The notes: generated by a model from the letters alone, not told the origin. Positions 15,571 through 24,597 are shown, numbered from the stretch's first letter. The stretch: DNA of 35,570 nt from Lachnospiraceae bacterium (GCA_023663655.1 JAMPGZ010000001.1:1-35570), one strand, 5' to 3'. Program-made: numbers and translations.

Positions 15571-15994
15571 TACCTTTGTGACAAAACAAATTATCACGAG
15601 AATGAAAACCCACCGTATCCACCTGCGATTGAGAGTCCCGTCACGGTTGCGCTCCGATTATCGCCCAACGCTCCAAGGCATTGACACACGCCGGCAACAG
15701 TCAGCCTTGAGAGCCGGGATGATGATTGCGCGTAGCCGTTGGAGTACTCCGACAGGCTCCCTTTCGCAGAACCGATCCGGTAATGACGTGCGGAAGCAGA
15801 TGGAGTCGCCCGAGAATTCGCTAAGTTTCAGGCATGACCTGAAAGACTGCTTGAATTGGTCCTTTAATCAATGTGCACAGACCACCAACACGAAGCTGCC
15901 GTCACTACCGGATACGGAGATACGCATTCATTCCCCATACGCTCCGAGAGCTCCCGACGACACACCCTGTTCACAAAAACCATACGGCTCATAA
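15571..15994 (+). other. Promoter-like box and open frame of uncertain status
   Basis: TACCTTTG at 15571-15578 is a good -7 box. An ATG at 15602 opens a 130-codon frame ending at 15994, rich in Arg, Ser, Thr and Pro with no recognisable domain or hydrophobic core. It may be a decayed gene or a chance frame. Stretch 15995-16171 shows only a CTCTTGC/GCAAGAG hairpin near 16001-16025. Confidence 0.2.
15736..15769 (+). repeat. Dispersed repeat, copy A
   Basis: CCGTTGGAGTACTCCGACAG followed directly by GCTCCCTTTCGCAG. The same two blocks occur at 33693-33749 with a 23-base insertion between them. Confidence 0.5.
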
Positions 15995-16171
15995 TTGTAC
16001 TCTTGCGGTTCTCACCGGCAAGAGCATTACCACATCCGCATATTTGAAACCAAATCTTATCAGACACTAATAATAATTATTGTCACAAGTAAAAATATGA
16101 TTATAGGTATCGAATTGATACAAAGTTTCAGAATGTGCTCGCCAATCATTTTTCTCGTCTTGGCAAAACAT

Positions 16172-17032
16172 TTACTGAATTTTAGTCCGATATTCTCCGG
16201 GAGTGATACCCGTTTGCTTCTTAAAAAATCGTATGAAATAATTGGCGGTTTCAAAACCTAACGTATTAGCAACCTGACTGATATTCATTGTGGTTATATT
16301 TATCAGATTTTTTGCCTCCGCAATAATACGGCTCTGAATATAAGCACGGGCGCTCACACCTAAAGAAGAATGCGATATTTTATTAAGATAATTAGCCGTG
16401 ATGCACAGACGGTCCGCATAATATTCCACGTCATGATGCCTGTATAACTCAGCACCTACAAGGTTCACAAATCCGGTAGCATAATTTCTTACCGGAAGTT
16501 CTTTTATCTCATGTCCCGCTTGTTGATATTCTTTTTCGACAAGCAATATCAAGTGCCAGAGTTGGGCACGAAGAAGATCATAAAATTTATTGCGCGAAGC
16601 AACCTCCTCAATCATCTCTATAATAATATCTCTTATCAGGGAAAAGCCTTTTTCTGACACCGAAATAAATGGACTATGATTTGTTGACCGGAGAAATCCG
16701 GGACGTTGAAGCAAAAGCGGATCCTTGACTGCCGACAAAAGGAAATCCGGCTCGAAAATCACAACTTTTCCCTTTATACGTGGATCCTCTTCCCATTCCC
16801 ATACCTCACCAGGAAGTCCGCATACAACATCTGTCGGGCAGATAACTTTTTCTATTCCATTGAGCCTTAATCGGGTTGTTCCCTCCTCCACCATAATAAT
16901 GCAGTAAAATGACTCCCGATGTGTAGGAAAACGCACAATGCCTGATTTTATAGCATCGAACCCCAATGCATCACAAAGCTGCTCAACACCATATTTATTC
17001 CGATAAAATTTATACAGCTTTATCTCTTTCAT
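16172..17032 (-). CDS. AraC family transcriptional regulator
   Basis: This 286-residue protein has an N-terminal cupin-like sensor with HRESFYCIIMVEEGTTRLRL and DVVCGLPGEVWEWEED, and a C-terminal AraC DNA-binding domain from about residue 185. That domain contains DVEYYADRLCITANYLNKIS for the first helix-turn-helix, MNISQVANTLGFETANYFIRFF for the second, and TGITPGEYR at the end. It precedes no operon on its own strand: downstream of its stop is the unassigned 15600-16171 stretch. The target may be the Sel1 operon upstream or a gene now lost. Confidence 0.9.
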   Translation of the reverse strand: MKEIKLYKFYRNKYGVEQLCDALGFDAIKSGIVRFPTHRESFYCIIMVEEGTTRLRLNGIEKVICPTDVVCGLPGEVWEWEEDPRIKGKVVIFEPDFLLSAVKDPLLLQRPGFLRSTNHSPFISVSEKGFSLIRDIIIEMIEEVASRNKFYDLLRAQLWHLILLVEKEYQQAGHEIKELPVRNYATGFVNLVGAELYRHHDVEYYADRLCITANYLNKISHSSLGVSARAYIQSRIIAEAKNLINITTMNISQVANTLGFETANYFIRFFKKQTGITPGEYRTKIQ

Positions 17033-17088
17033 TACCTCAAATGTTAAAGTCCGATTACACAGTTCAAAATATCAAGCGGTTGTTAATC

Positions 17089-17285
17089 TTAATGTGAATC
17101 TGCACCAAGTTCCTCTGCCTTGGCATACCATGCGGCGGCTTGCCTGGCGTTCTTTCTCACACCGATGCCGTCCTCATAACACTGTCCTAACTGATATTGT
17201 GCCGGAGCATAACCCGACTCAGCCGACTCACGGCATTTCTCAATATCAATTTATCACCGGTATATTTGATTTTGTATTCTATCAT
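17089..17285 (-). pseudogene. Sel1-repeat fragment, frameshifted
   Basis: ATG 17285 begins MIEYKIKYTGDK, then the frame shifts and continues as IEKCRESAESGYAPAQYQLG and QCYEDGIGVRKNARQAAAWYAKAEELGADSH to TAA 17089-17091. The APAQYQLGQCYEDGIGV segment is a Sel1 repeat. It sits just downstream of the Sel1 operon and is probably the tail of a third, lost Sel1 gene. Confidence 0.7.
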
Positions 17286-17352
17286 GATTTTTTATTCAAT
17301 GAGTGTCACTATTTATGATTAATAAGTTGCTATGCCGACATGGTTCATCCTG

Positions 17353-17787
17353 TCAGGTTGGTGTTTTGAGTTTGTTTTTGTTCACGTCAATATAAAGAAG
17401 GTCATCGTGGTCGGTGATGCTGTACAGCTCATGACAGTCGGTTGTCATGAGATAAAACTCATCAAGCCCGTCGCAATCGCCAATAAAAGTGTGTATGTCT
17501 GACATACAGCCTTTATAAATGACGAAATCCGTATTCCAATAGTCGATGATAAAATAAAGCACAGTGTCACGATTGATGATATCAAGCAGATGCCAATAAG
17601 GGTCCTCCATATTGCAATCAATACTGTCCGGAACATACTTGAAACTCAGCCACAATGCCCGCGGATCGCCAATGACGAACGCGTCATATAGCCTTTGCAG
17701 CAACACCTCCTTTTCTTGCCCTTCGATTTTAAGAAGCGGAAGTTTGTTGTCACGGACTGTGCGGTCTATTTCCTCATAATCAAACAT
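17353..17787 (-). CDS. Small cytoplasmic protein, immunity-like (possible DUF6756)
   Basis: This 144-residue acidic protein has no signal or membrane segment. The second half (VLYFIIDYWNTDFVIYKGCM, then IGDCDGLDEFYLMTTDCHEL and DDLLYIDV) resembles the strand pattern of small immunity-type families such as DUF6756. The assignment is tentative. It is the last intact gene of the Sel1 operon, 10 bases after the preceding gene. Polymorphic-toxin immunity loci often hold such small acidic proteins, but no toxin is present in the window. Confidence 0.5.
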   Translation of the reverse strand: MFDYEEIDRTVRDNKLPLLKIEGQEKEVLLQRLYDAFVIGDPRALWLSFKYVPDSIDCNMEDPYWHLLDIINRDTVLYFIIDYWNTDFVIYKGCMSDIHTFIGDCDGLDEFYLMTTDCHELYSITDHDDLLYIDVNKNKLKTPT

Positions 17788-17797
17788 AACGCTCCTC

Positions 17798-18526
17798 TCA
17801 TTGAATTGGTATCAATGCCACCGAGATGCTATCAAACGGTTCCGGTCTGCCGATGTAGACCCAGAATGTTTCGCCGTCCCAACCTGTCTTGTTGATTGCC
17901 GACTTACGACTGTCGGCACAACGGGGCAACTCGTCATCCCATTTCGACGCGACGACCTCGCCGGTGGCAGTGTTGACAATCTCCACTTTCAGAGCATCAC
18001 CCATCTTCTGACCGAAGCAGTTATAGACCATTGCACGATGTTTTCTGTCGCGGCTCAGTTTGGAGTATCGTTCAAGCAGGATTTTCTTCTCAAATCCGCA
18101 ATCACGCAAGTTCTGCATGATCTCGCCACGCCTTTGCGCCAACCGATTATTGCTGCCGTTTGCCTCGTCAATCTCAGTCAAGATATCTAACACGAGATTG
18201 GCTACATACTCCACAAACTCCTCGCCGAACTCCTTGAACTCATACAGCCGTCGGGAAGTGTCACGATCTAAATCGTAGGTGGACACATTGAACACCCCTT
18301 TCCAATTCTTATATCCGGGAGTCACGTTCTGTTTCTCTACATTCGCGCAAATTGTAAGTCTACTGTTCCCGTCAAGGTCAATAGGCGACAATTCCTGAAG
18401 GATTACCTGACAGATACCGTATGTGGCTACATACAGATGAGCCACATCGCAGTAATTCGATTCCTCCTTGATGCGTCGTGCGATAATATCATCGTCCTCA
18501 AAGGACAGCATTTGCAACTTTGCCAT
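17798..18526 (-). CDS. Hypothetical protein
   Basis: This 242-residue protein was not recognised. It is soluble, with no signal peptide or membrane segment. The middle is helical and charged (EFGEEFVEYVANLVLDILTE; about 100-150), and the C-terminal third looks like beta strands (ALKVEIVNTATGEVVASKW and then WDGETFWVYIG). It is the fifth gene of the Sel1 operon, 9 bases after the Sel1 gene at 18536-19663, so it was probably acquired and is expressed with it. Confidence 0.6.
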   Translation of the reverse strand: MAKLQMLSFEDDDIIARRIKEESNYCDVAHLYVATYGICQVILQELSPIDLDGNSRLTICANVEKQNVTPGYKNWKGVFNVSTYDLDRDTSRRLYEFKEFGEEFVEYVANLVLDILTEIDEANGSNNRLAQRRGEIMQNLRDCGFEKKILLERYSKLSRDRKHRAMVYNCFGQKMGDALKVEIVNTATGEVVASKWDDELPRCADSRKSAINKTGWDGETFWVYIGRPEPFDSISVALIPIQ

Positions 18527-18535
18527 AGCTTATTC

Positions 18536-19663
18536 TTATCTTTTTAAATCACGGAATTTCTTGTTGTTGAGGGCGTTTTCGGCAGCACGGTTATCGTGCG
18601 AGGCAGCACGTTTGAAGTAGTCGTATGCTTTGTGCAAGTCGACCTCAACGCCAAGACCCTTGAGATACATATTGCCGAGTTCACACTCAGCCACATCTAC
18701 GCAAGAATACCTTCTATTGCTATTGCCGCCGGCTACTTGCTGATACAATGACATAGCCGCCGCATAATCCCTTTCGCAACCTGCGCCGCGTTTGTAGCAC
18801 TCCGCCAATTTCAACTTGGCATAAGCATCTCCGCTGTCGGCTGCCTTTTGGAACCACTCAAAAGCCTTGTCGAAATCTCTTTCCACACCTTTGCCGTCGA
18901 GATATGCCGCTGCCACATTATAATATGCATCGGTATAGCCCATCTCAGCCGCTTTCACATAACATTCAAAGGCTTTTTCTTCGTTTCCTTCACTGCTATA
19001 TGTCTGCGCTAAATCGACGTATGATGCACCATCTTTCTTCTCTGCGGAGATTTCCTCATAGAGCCGTGTCGCCTCGTCAGTCCGATCCGGCAGATAGCTG
19101 ACAATTTCTTCAGGTACGCCCAATTCGTAAAACAGGGTATCGGCAAGATTCTTCTTGTCTTTGGCTGTTCCCTTTTCAGCTTTGGTTCTCAATATATATA
19201 TCAGGCGTTCATACCACATCAAGGCAGCATCCCTGCCTTCATTTTCCGTCATATCGTCGGGACGGTCGTGAACATAAATATTCATCAGGGACTTCACAGC
19301 GCTCACCACGCCTTTGTCCGCTTTCCTCTTCAGCACGTCAATCATCCGGTAAAGCCATTTCTGTCCCAACGGCTTTCTCTGCTCCGGCTCCATGTCATCG
19401 CAGATAAAGCGGTAATAGTCGGCAAGGAACTTTATTGCTTTCATATTATCGGCTTCAGCGGCTTTCTCCATCCAAGGCAGAAAGCGGGTGGAATCCTCGC
19501 AATAGAACGTATAATAATACATACCGAGCCAATATTGTGCCTGTGCATTACCCTGTTCAGCCGCCGGATTTATCGCCTCGACAGCCTGTCGCGCCACTTC
19601 CGGGTCATCAAAATCATTGACACTCTGCTTAATGGCTTTGAAATACTCTGACAATTCTTTCAT
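18536..19663 (-). CDS. Sel1-repeat (TPR-like) protein
   Basis: This 375-residue protein is made of Sel1-like repeats: AQYWLGMYYY near the start, then AYYNVAAAYLDGKGVERDFDK, AYAKLKLAECYKRGAGCERDY and ELGNMYLKGLGVEVDLHKAY toward the end. Sel1 repeats are alpha-helical protein-binding solenoids. ATG 19663 is chosen because it gives the domain start MKELSEYFKAIKQS; a longer frame would overlap the preceding gene. There is no signal peptide. It is a paralogue of the first gene of the operon (20825-21991), sharing ARQAVEAI-PAAEQG near the N terminus. Confidence 0.85.
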   Translation of the reverse strand: MKELSEYFKAIKQSVNDFDDPEVARQAVEAINPAAEQGNAQAQYWLGMYYYTFYCEDSTRFLPWMEKAAEADNMKAIKFLADYYRFICDDMEPEQRKPLGQKWLYRMIDVLKRKADKGVVSAVKSLMNIYVHDRPDDMTENEGRDAALMWYERLIYILRTKAEKGTAKDKKNLADTLFYELGVPEEIVSYLPDRTDEATRLYEEISAEKKDGASYVDLAQTYSSEGNEEKAFECYVKAAEMGYTDAYYNVAAAYLDGKGVERDFDKAFEWFQKAADSGDAYAKLKLAECYKRGAGCERDYAAAMSLYQQVAGGNSNRRYSCVDVAECELGNMYLKGLGVEVDLHKAYDYFKRAASHDNRAAENALNNKKFRDLKR

Positions 19664-19682
19664 CTTAATCTGCTCTATGAGT

Positions 19683-20444
19683 TTAAACGTCAATCGCTTT
19701 TCGCAATGAATCGCGGATGCCGATACAGTCATCGGCATTATATGTTGATGTGCTACAACAGATGCGGATAGCATCAAAGTATGAATTTTCCTCGAAATCA
19801 CGGATATTCAATTCGCTATTCGAGACTGCCCTCAGGTCTTGTTCTGTGCCTGTGTAATGTTCTCTACCGAGCAAAAACTGAACATCAGGCAGTTGAGGCG
19901 TTACTATGGCAAACATATCATCCTCATAAACATACCTGATATATAAGTCAGGGTAGGTATGAGCAAATTGACTTAATGACGCGGTTACGCCAATACTCTT
20001 ATCAGTCATAAACAGCTCTGAATAAACATAGATTTCTCCTATTTTATCGCTCACCTGCCCGGTAGCCGTATCATATTGAGGAGTGATCCTGACCCACCCC
20101 TCGTTGCCTATATAGTAAGTATATATCGGCATCTCTATTGTCACCCCTTCCGACACGGTTTTACTTTCAATCGACTTTTCAACTTCAAACCCGTCCATTG
20201 TGTCCCGAATGACCTCACCGATCCTGAACGGCCCGGCACTAATGTTTGTCATTGGATATGCTCTGCTCACGAGGGCTGAATCAATCTGCGCCGCAACAGC
20301 AGATTGTTCTGATGTGACATTGTCGTTATTTTGAACATTGCCATGATTGACATCGCAAGCCGATAAAAGGCATGTCAAAATTAGCGCAATGCTCTTGCTG
20401 CCTATACGTCGCATCGTTATTTCAAACAGATTTTTTCCGTTCAT
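19683..20444 (-). CDS. Putative lipoprotein
   Basis: This 253-residue protein begins with a signal ending in LILTCLLSAC (lipid Cys). The mature part was not recognised; it has alternating beta segments (IEMPIYTYYIGNEGWVRITP, then DKIGEIYVYSELF) and two Cys near the C terminus (RICCSTS). ATG 20444 is preferred; 20414 also gives a full lipoprotein signal. In the same operon as DUF4375 and Sel1 proteins, it is the only exported member. Confidence 0.6.
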   Translation of the reverse strand: MNGKNLFEITMRRIGSKSIALILTCLLSACDVNHGNVQNNDNVTSEQSAVAAQIDSALVSRAYPMTNISAGPFRIGEVIRDTMDGFEVEKSIESKTVSEGVTIEMPIYTYYIGNEGWVRITPQYDTATGQVSDKIGEIYVYSELFMTDKSIGVTASLSQFAHTYPDLYIRYVYEDDMFAIVTPQLPDVQFLLGREHYTGTEQDLRAVSNSELNIRDFEENSYFDAIRICCSTSTYNADDCIGIRDSLRKAIDV

Positions 20445-20460
20445 AAGATAAACCGGCATT

Positions 20461-20820
20461 TCAGTCAAAAATAACATCCTTGTTTTCCCATACAAATTCT
20501 TCAAGGCAGTCGCATAGCGAAGGCTCGAAATCGTAATAGGTGTTGTCGGTTTCTTCAAAATCATCCTCTTCGCCATCGGTGATTGCCCGGCGGTAGTTGT
20601 CGGCAATATCCTTGCTGCCCACAGTCAGGATGGCATCTTCCAGCTCATCCGGATTTGTCTCAGGATAATTTTCAAGATAGCCGGAATGTCCTCCGTTTTG
20701 CATTTCAGAATCATACCAAAAGCAGAGCACAGCTTTCTTCTGAATTGGTGAAAGAGTCGACGCATCGCGATCGCAAATTTCTTCAATAAATCTGTTCCAA
20801 AGAGTATCTTTTTCTGTCAT
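20461..20820 (-). CDS. DUF4375 / DMP19-like protein
   Basis: This 119-residue acidic protein has the DUF4375 pattern: LSPIQKKAVLCFWYDSEMQN, GGHSGYLENYPETNPDEL, and VGSKDIADNYRRAITDGEED. The family includes the DNA-mimic protein DMP19 of Neisseria, which binds a transcriptional repressor; other members are suspected immunity proteins. The strong negative charge at the C terminus is consistent with a mimic role, but this is inference. It lies 4 bases after the stop of the Sel1 gene and 16 bases before the lipoprotein gene. Confidence 0.78.
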   Translation of the reverse strand: MTEKDTLWNRFIEEICDRDASTLSPIQKKAVLCFWYDSEMQNGGHSGYLENYPETNPDELEDAILTVGSKDIADNYRRAITDGEEDDFEETDNTYYDFEPSLCDCLEEFVWENKDVIFD

Positions 20821-20824
20821 AATG

Positions 20825-21991
20825 TCAAAGTAATTCGTTTAATTTGTTTTCTGCCTGAATATTATTGCATTTCTTCACGGCGAGCGTGAAATAGCGTATC
20901 GCCTTTTTCAAATCAGGTTTCACTCCCAATCCGTTGAGATACATATTGCCGATTTCATATAGCGCAGTTCCGATTCCGGCATACTGGCGTTCAAATCCGC
21001 GACCATTGACACGCTCGGCAAGCATCAGATAATTGTCCATCGCTTTTACATAATCCTGCTTGCCGCCAATGCCGTCTTTATAACATTCGGCAAGTTTCAG
21101 GATTGCTGCGATTTCTCCCACATCAGCACCTTTCTTATACCATTTGCGGGCTTGTGCTTCATCCTTTTCAATGCCATTGCCATATCGGTAGGCATCTCCT
21201 ATTTTTGCATACGCTTCGTGCCAATTCAGTTTTGCGGCTTTCTTGAAACAGGCGAGGGCCTTTTTCCATAAGCCAAGGTCATTGTATGCACATCCCATTC
21301 TGAAATATGCCTTATGCTTCAGCAGGAAATGGCAATCAGCAGTAACCTCCTTATACAAAACTATAGCTTGCGACAGATTACCCTCATCATCTTCATCCGT
21401 GAAACAATCCAAAAGTTCTTCGGGTACATAATCACCATACAGAAGTATTTCCGCCAAATTCCATTTATCCATAGAGTCTCCTCTATTGGCTTTTGCCGTC
21501 AATATCTCAATCCAGCGATCATACCACTTGCGGGCGATTTCGATGCCCTCTTCCGCTGTAATATCCTCAGGGCAATCCTCTACATATTGACACATCAAGT
21601 CTTTTGCCGCATTTGCCGAACCTTTGTTGGCTTTCGCTGCTAAAATATCAAACCAGCGCCTGTGCCATTTCAGTATAAACGCCTTTCGTTGTTCTGAATC
21701 TATTCCATCAGGGCAATCGTTGCGATATATTTCCATAATGAATTGAGCGGCTTCGACATTGCCATTGTCCGCAGCCTTTTCAAACCAATAGATCGCTTTT
21801 TGATTGTCACACCCCTTGTGATAACCCCATGAATAGTATCGTCCAAGAAGCACTTGAGCCTTCACATCGCCCTGCTCGGCAGCCGGCGTTATCGCCTCAA
21901 CCGCTTGCCGTGCATATTCAGCATTGCCTTGACCGGCGTAGCATTTGATGAATTCCTTTATAATCTTGTATTGTTGGGATAAACCGCTCAT
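20825..21991 (-). CDS. Sel1-repeat (TPR-like) protein
   Basis: This 388-residue protein is the first gene of the operon. Sel1 repeats are visible at AQVLLGRYYSWGYHKGCDNQ, RMGCAYNDLGLWKKALACF, KIGDAYRYGNGIEKDEAQAR, KLAECYKDGIGGKQDYVKAM and YEIGNMYLNGLGVKPDLKKA. No signal peptide, so it is probably cytoplasmic. It shares its N-terminal architecture with the Sel1 protein at 18536-19663, so the two are duplicates separated by inserted small genes. Confidence 0.87.
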   Translation of the reverse strand: MSGLSQQYKIIKEFIKCYAGQGNAEYARQAVEAITPAAEQGDVKAQVLLGRYYSWGYHKGCDNQKAIYWFEKAADNGNVEAAQFIMEIYRNDCPDGIDSEQRKAFILKWHRRWFDILAAKANKGSANAAKDLMCQYVEDCPEDITAEEGIEIARKWYDRWIEILTAKANRGDSMDKWNLAEILLYGDYVPEELLDCFTDEDDEGNLSQAIVLYKEVTADCHFLLKHKAYFRMGCAYNDLGLWKKALACFKKAAKLNWHEAYAKIGDAYRYGNGIEKDEAQARKWYKKGADVGEIAAILKLAECYKDGIGGKQDYVKAMDNYLMLAERVNGRGFERQYAGIGTALYEIGNMYLNGLGVKPDLKKAIRYFTLAVKKCNNIQAENKLNELL

Positions 21992-22023
21992 GGATATTCG
22001 TTAGTTTTATCACTTATTAAATA

Positions 22024-22044
22024 CAAATATACAAACTATTTTTG
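22024..22044. promoter_or_regulatory. Divergent -7 elements
   Basis: TATATTTG on the minus strand (22031-22024) is correctly placed for the Sel1 operon, whose start is 32 bases away. TATTTTTG on the plus strand (22037-22044) could serve the UGSC gene. They are 5 bases apart. Confidence 0.5.
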
Positions 22045-22135
22045 ATGTTTTTAACGATTTCAGTTCGAGGATTTAAACCCACACTGCAGCAACAAGTCTG
22101 TAATTATAAACTACACTCCCGAAAAAAGTCGAAAT

Positions 22136-24070
22136 TTGACAAAATCAGTCCTCGTCCTATTAATGTGCATTTCATTCTCTGTCGCAAGCAATGCTCAAAG
22201 AGTGGTGTGCGATGAAACCTGCAAAATAGAGTTTCAACATCCGTCAGGAGAAATGGACTCCGCCCAAACAGCAATTACCAATGAAGTCAATTATGCAGTG
22301 GTTTCACCTGTAGGACGCAGTACGGTCAAGATGATCGATATGGCTCCACGACTGTCATCTCTCGATGGAAAGACCATTGCGGTGGTAGGAGGAAGTTTCA
22401 TGGCATCAATAACCCATCCTGAAATAAAAAAACTTATTTTAGAGAATTATCCTACAGCAAAAGTTCTTGTGCTCGATGAGATAGGTTCAGCAGGTGTTTA
22501 TCCTGCTCCGGGCATAACTCGCAGAAACAAGGACGAGTTTCAGAAAAAGCTGCTGGAAGCAGGTGTCGATGCGGTCATTTCCGGAAACTGCGGTTGCGGA
22601 CTATGCACACCTAAAGAGGTCGGATCCTGCATTGCTGCCGAGTATGTCGGTGTGCCGGCTGTTGCAATTGCCGCTCCGGGATTCGTGAAGGAGGTCTACT
22701 ACACCTCAATCAACAATGGAGTACCGGCACCCCGTGTTGCTGAATACCCCGGCGCGTTTACAACCCATACCCGGGAGGAGTTAATAAAGAACACAAGAGA
22801 AATTCTTTGGAATCAGATTGTGAAAGGACTCACAAAGCCTATAACCGAAGAAGAGATTAATGCTAATTCGACACGTGAAAAAGGCGATGTCCGCGACGAT
22901 GTCTTTTATGGAACAATGCAGGAGATCAATGAGCATTTCCGGGAAATGAAGTGGTCCGACGGATTGCCTATCGTACCGCCTACTTATGATGCCGTGAATG
23001 AATTTCTTAAATATACCGATCAGAATTGGGATGAAACAGTTGCAGTATTACCGGTGGCACATCGCAACACAATGATATGGCACGTCGCTGTCAACGGAGT
23101 CATGGCGGGCTGCAAGCCTGAATATATGCCTATTTTAATAGCCATGACCAAAGCACTCGGCGCTCCGGAGTTCCGCCGCACTTTAGCAAGCACTCATGGC
23201 TGGATACCCTACAGTTGGCTAAACGGACCGGTTGCACGGCAACTCGGCATTTCATCCGGTCAAGGTGAGATTTCAGAAGATGCCAACATGATGCTTGGAC
23301 GCTTCATGAACCTTGCGTTAATGAATCTTGCCGGATATTATGTAGGCGATAATCGAATGGGCACCTTCGGATATCCTCAACCTTGGTGTATGGCAGAAGA
23401 TGAAAAAGCCTGCATCGAAATAGGGTGGCAACCATATCATGTGTCAAAAGGATATGGTATTAACGACAATACTATCACATTATCATCTTCACTTATGTGG
23501 GGCAACAATATGGCTCCATCCACAACAAATCCGCACAAAATCATGGAGTTGATGGCATGGGACATTGCCGAAAGATGCCAGTTCGCTCTTGGAAGTGGCA
23601 AGCAGTACACAAACCGCACAATACTGATGACACCATCTGTCGCACGCAACCTTGCCAAAGGTTATAAGTCACAGGAGGATTTGGAAAAAGACCTCATCAT
23701 TTCATCTCGACGTCCGTTGAATGAACGCGTGATCGCAAACTACTATGCCAACCCGGGCAGCAATCCGGAGGAAAAGCACCCGATAAATCATTGGATAAGA
23801 CACATCTCTCGCTGTGAAAATGCAGAAAATACGGCACCTCCGGTCTGGTATGACACCGATTCAGAAACAATGATGACAATCCCAACCATGAAAGCGGAAA
23901 TGACAGTATTTCTCGTGACCGGTGATGATAGCCGAAATAAAATACAGACAATGCCGGGAGGAGGATATGCAACCGTAAAAATTGAGTTGCTTCGTGAATG
24001 GGACACATTGACCCGAGCCCTTGGATACAACCCTATTCATGAATACTTTAACGCAAGCTCGATACGGTGA
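22136..24070 (+). CDS. UGSC family protein (cysteine homologue), exported
   Basis: This 644-residue protein has a signal peptide (MTKSVLVLLMCISFSVASNA; TTG start at 22136, in frame with ATG 22163). Residues 50-240 form a UGSC domain: VVSPVGRSTVKMIDMAPRL, then GKTIAVVGGSFMA, and GNCGCGLCTPKEVG, where Cys154-Gly-Leu-Cys157 takes the place of the family's Sec-Gly-Ser-Cys motif. The second half (about 260-640), starting MKWSDGLPIVPPT, is an uncharacterised domain often attached to UGSC. The family is thought to be redox-active; no substrate is known. Export suggests an envelope role. The Sel1 operon is transcribed divergently. Confidence 0.75.
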   Translation: MTKSVLVLLMCISFSVASNAQRVVCDETCKIEFQHPSGEMDSAQTAITNEVNYAVVSPVGRSTVKMIDMAPRLSSLDGKTIAVVGGSFMASITHPEIKKLILENYPTAKVLVLDEIGSAGVYPAPGITRRNKDEFQKKLLEAGVDAVISGNCGCGLCTPKEVGSCIAAEYVGVPAVAIAAPGFVKEVYYTSINNGVPAPRVAEYPGAFTTHTREELIKNTREILWNQIVKGLTKPITEEEINANSTREKGDVRDDVFYGTMQEINEHFREMKWSDGLPIVPPTYDAVNEFLKYTDQNWDETVAVLPVAHRNTMIWHVAVNGVMAGCKPEYMPILIAMTKALGAPEFRRTLASTHGWIPYSWLNGPVARQLGISSGQGEISEDANMMLGRFMNLALMNLAGYYVGDNRMGTFGYPQPWCMAEDEKACIEIGWQPYHVSKGYGINDNTITLSSSLMWGNNMAPSTTNPHKIMELMAWDIAERCQFALGSGKQYTNRTILMTPSVARNLAKGYKSQEDLEKDLIISSRRPLNERVIANYYANPGSNPEEKHPINHWIRHISRCENAENTAPPVWYDTDSETMMTIPTMKAEMTVFLVTGDDSRNKIQTMPGGGYATVKIELLREWDTLTRALGYNPIHEYFNASSIR

Positions 24071-24124
24071 TGATGCTGCGATGTCGTGTTTTACAACGTC
24101 GGAATCAAAAATTGGTCTAAAATA

Positions 24125-24155
24125 ATTGATTAGTTAAAATTTGTTGCTACATTTG
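24125..24155 (+). promoter_or_regulatory. Promoter of the small lipoprotein gene
   Basis: TTG at 24125-24127 and TACATTTG at 24148-24155, 20 bases apart. The leader then contains a perfect tandem repeat. Confidence 0.6.
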
Positions 24156-24167
24156 CGAAATTACTAA

Positions 24168-24195
24168 TTTAATATATCGATTTTAATATATCGAT
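24168..24195 (+). repeat. 14-bp perfect tandem duplication in a 5' leader
   Basis: TTTAATATATCGAT occurs twice, at 24168-24181 and 24182-24195, in the untranslated leader between the promoter and ATG 24215. Confidence 0.85.
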
Positions 24196-24214
24196 GTTTT
24201 AAAAATTTTTAATT

Positions 24215-24499
24215 ATGAAAAAAATATTGCAAACCCTTCTTGGGGTAATATGCCCTTTGTTATTGTGTTCATGTGGCAATGGACGCACTGAAGCAGAAAA
24301 TAAGGCTTATACCGATAGCCTCTTTAATGTTGTAAGCAGTAGTCCTACTATAGTTTCTGGACCGTATACATTGGAAGACCAATTGGAAGCCTGTGATTTG
24401 CTGATTAAAGAATATCCTAATAAAAAAGATGAGTTTATTGCTATCAAGGAAATAATTAAGAAACAGATAAATGAAAGGGATAAGAATGTGGAATTTTAA
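24215..24499 (+). CDS. Small lipoprotein
   Basis: This 94-residue protein has the signal MKKILQTLLGVICPLLLCSC (lipid Cys at the end). The remainder is a short charged helical segment (EDQLEACDLLIKEYPNKKDE, IAIKEIIKKQINERDKNVEF). The family was not recognised. It has its own promoter and is followed by a strong terminator, so it is a single-gene unit between the UGSC gene and the metal locus. Confidence 0.7.
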   Translation: MKKILQTLLGVICPLLLCSCGNGRTEAENKAYTDSLFNVVSSSPTIVSGPYTLEDQLEACDLLIKEYPNKKDEFIAIKEIIKKQINERDKNVEF

Positions 24500-24559
24500 T
24501 TAAGAATTTGAAATCTAATTCATATTAGCCGCTTTTTATATTAGCTGTCTATTTTAACT

Positions 24560-24597
24560 AATCCGTGACCATACCGCAAAGGTCACGGATTTGTTTT
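24560..24597 (+). terminator. Rho-independent terminator
   Basis: AATCCGTGACC (24560-24570) pairs with GGTCACGGATT (24581-24591); TGTTTTTA follows. Ends the small lipoprotein transcript. Stretch 24600-24766 shows no gene or motif. Confidence 0.85.

Noticed and set aside
15362-15601. Extension of the 15602 frame upstream to 15362
   Set aside because: It passes through the AATGCCG-TGAAA-CGGCATT hairpin and precedes the -7 box, so it is not translated.
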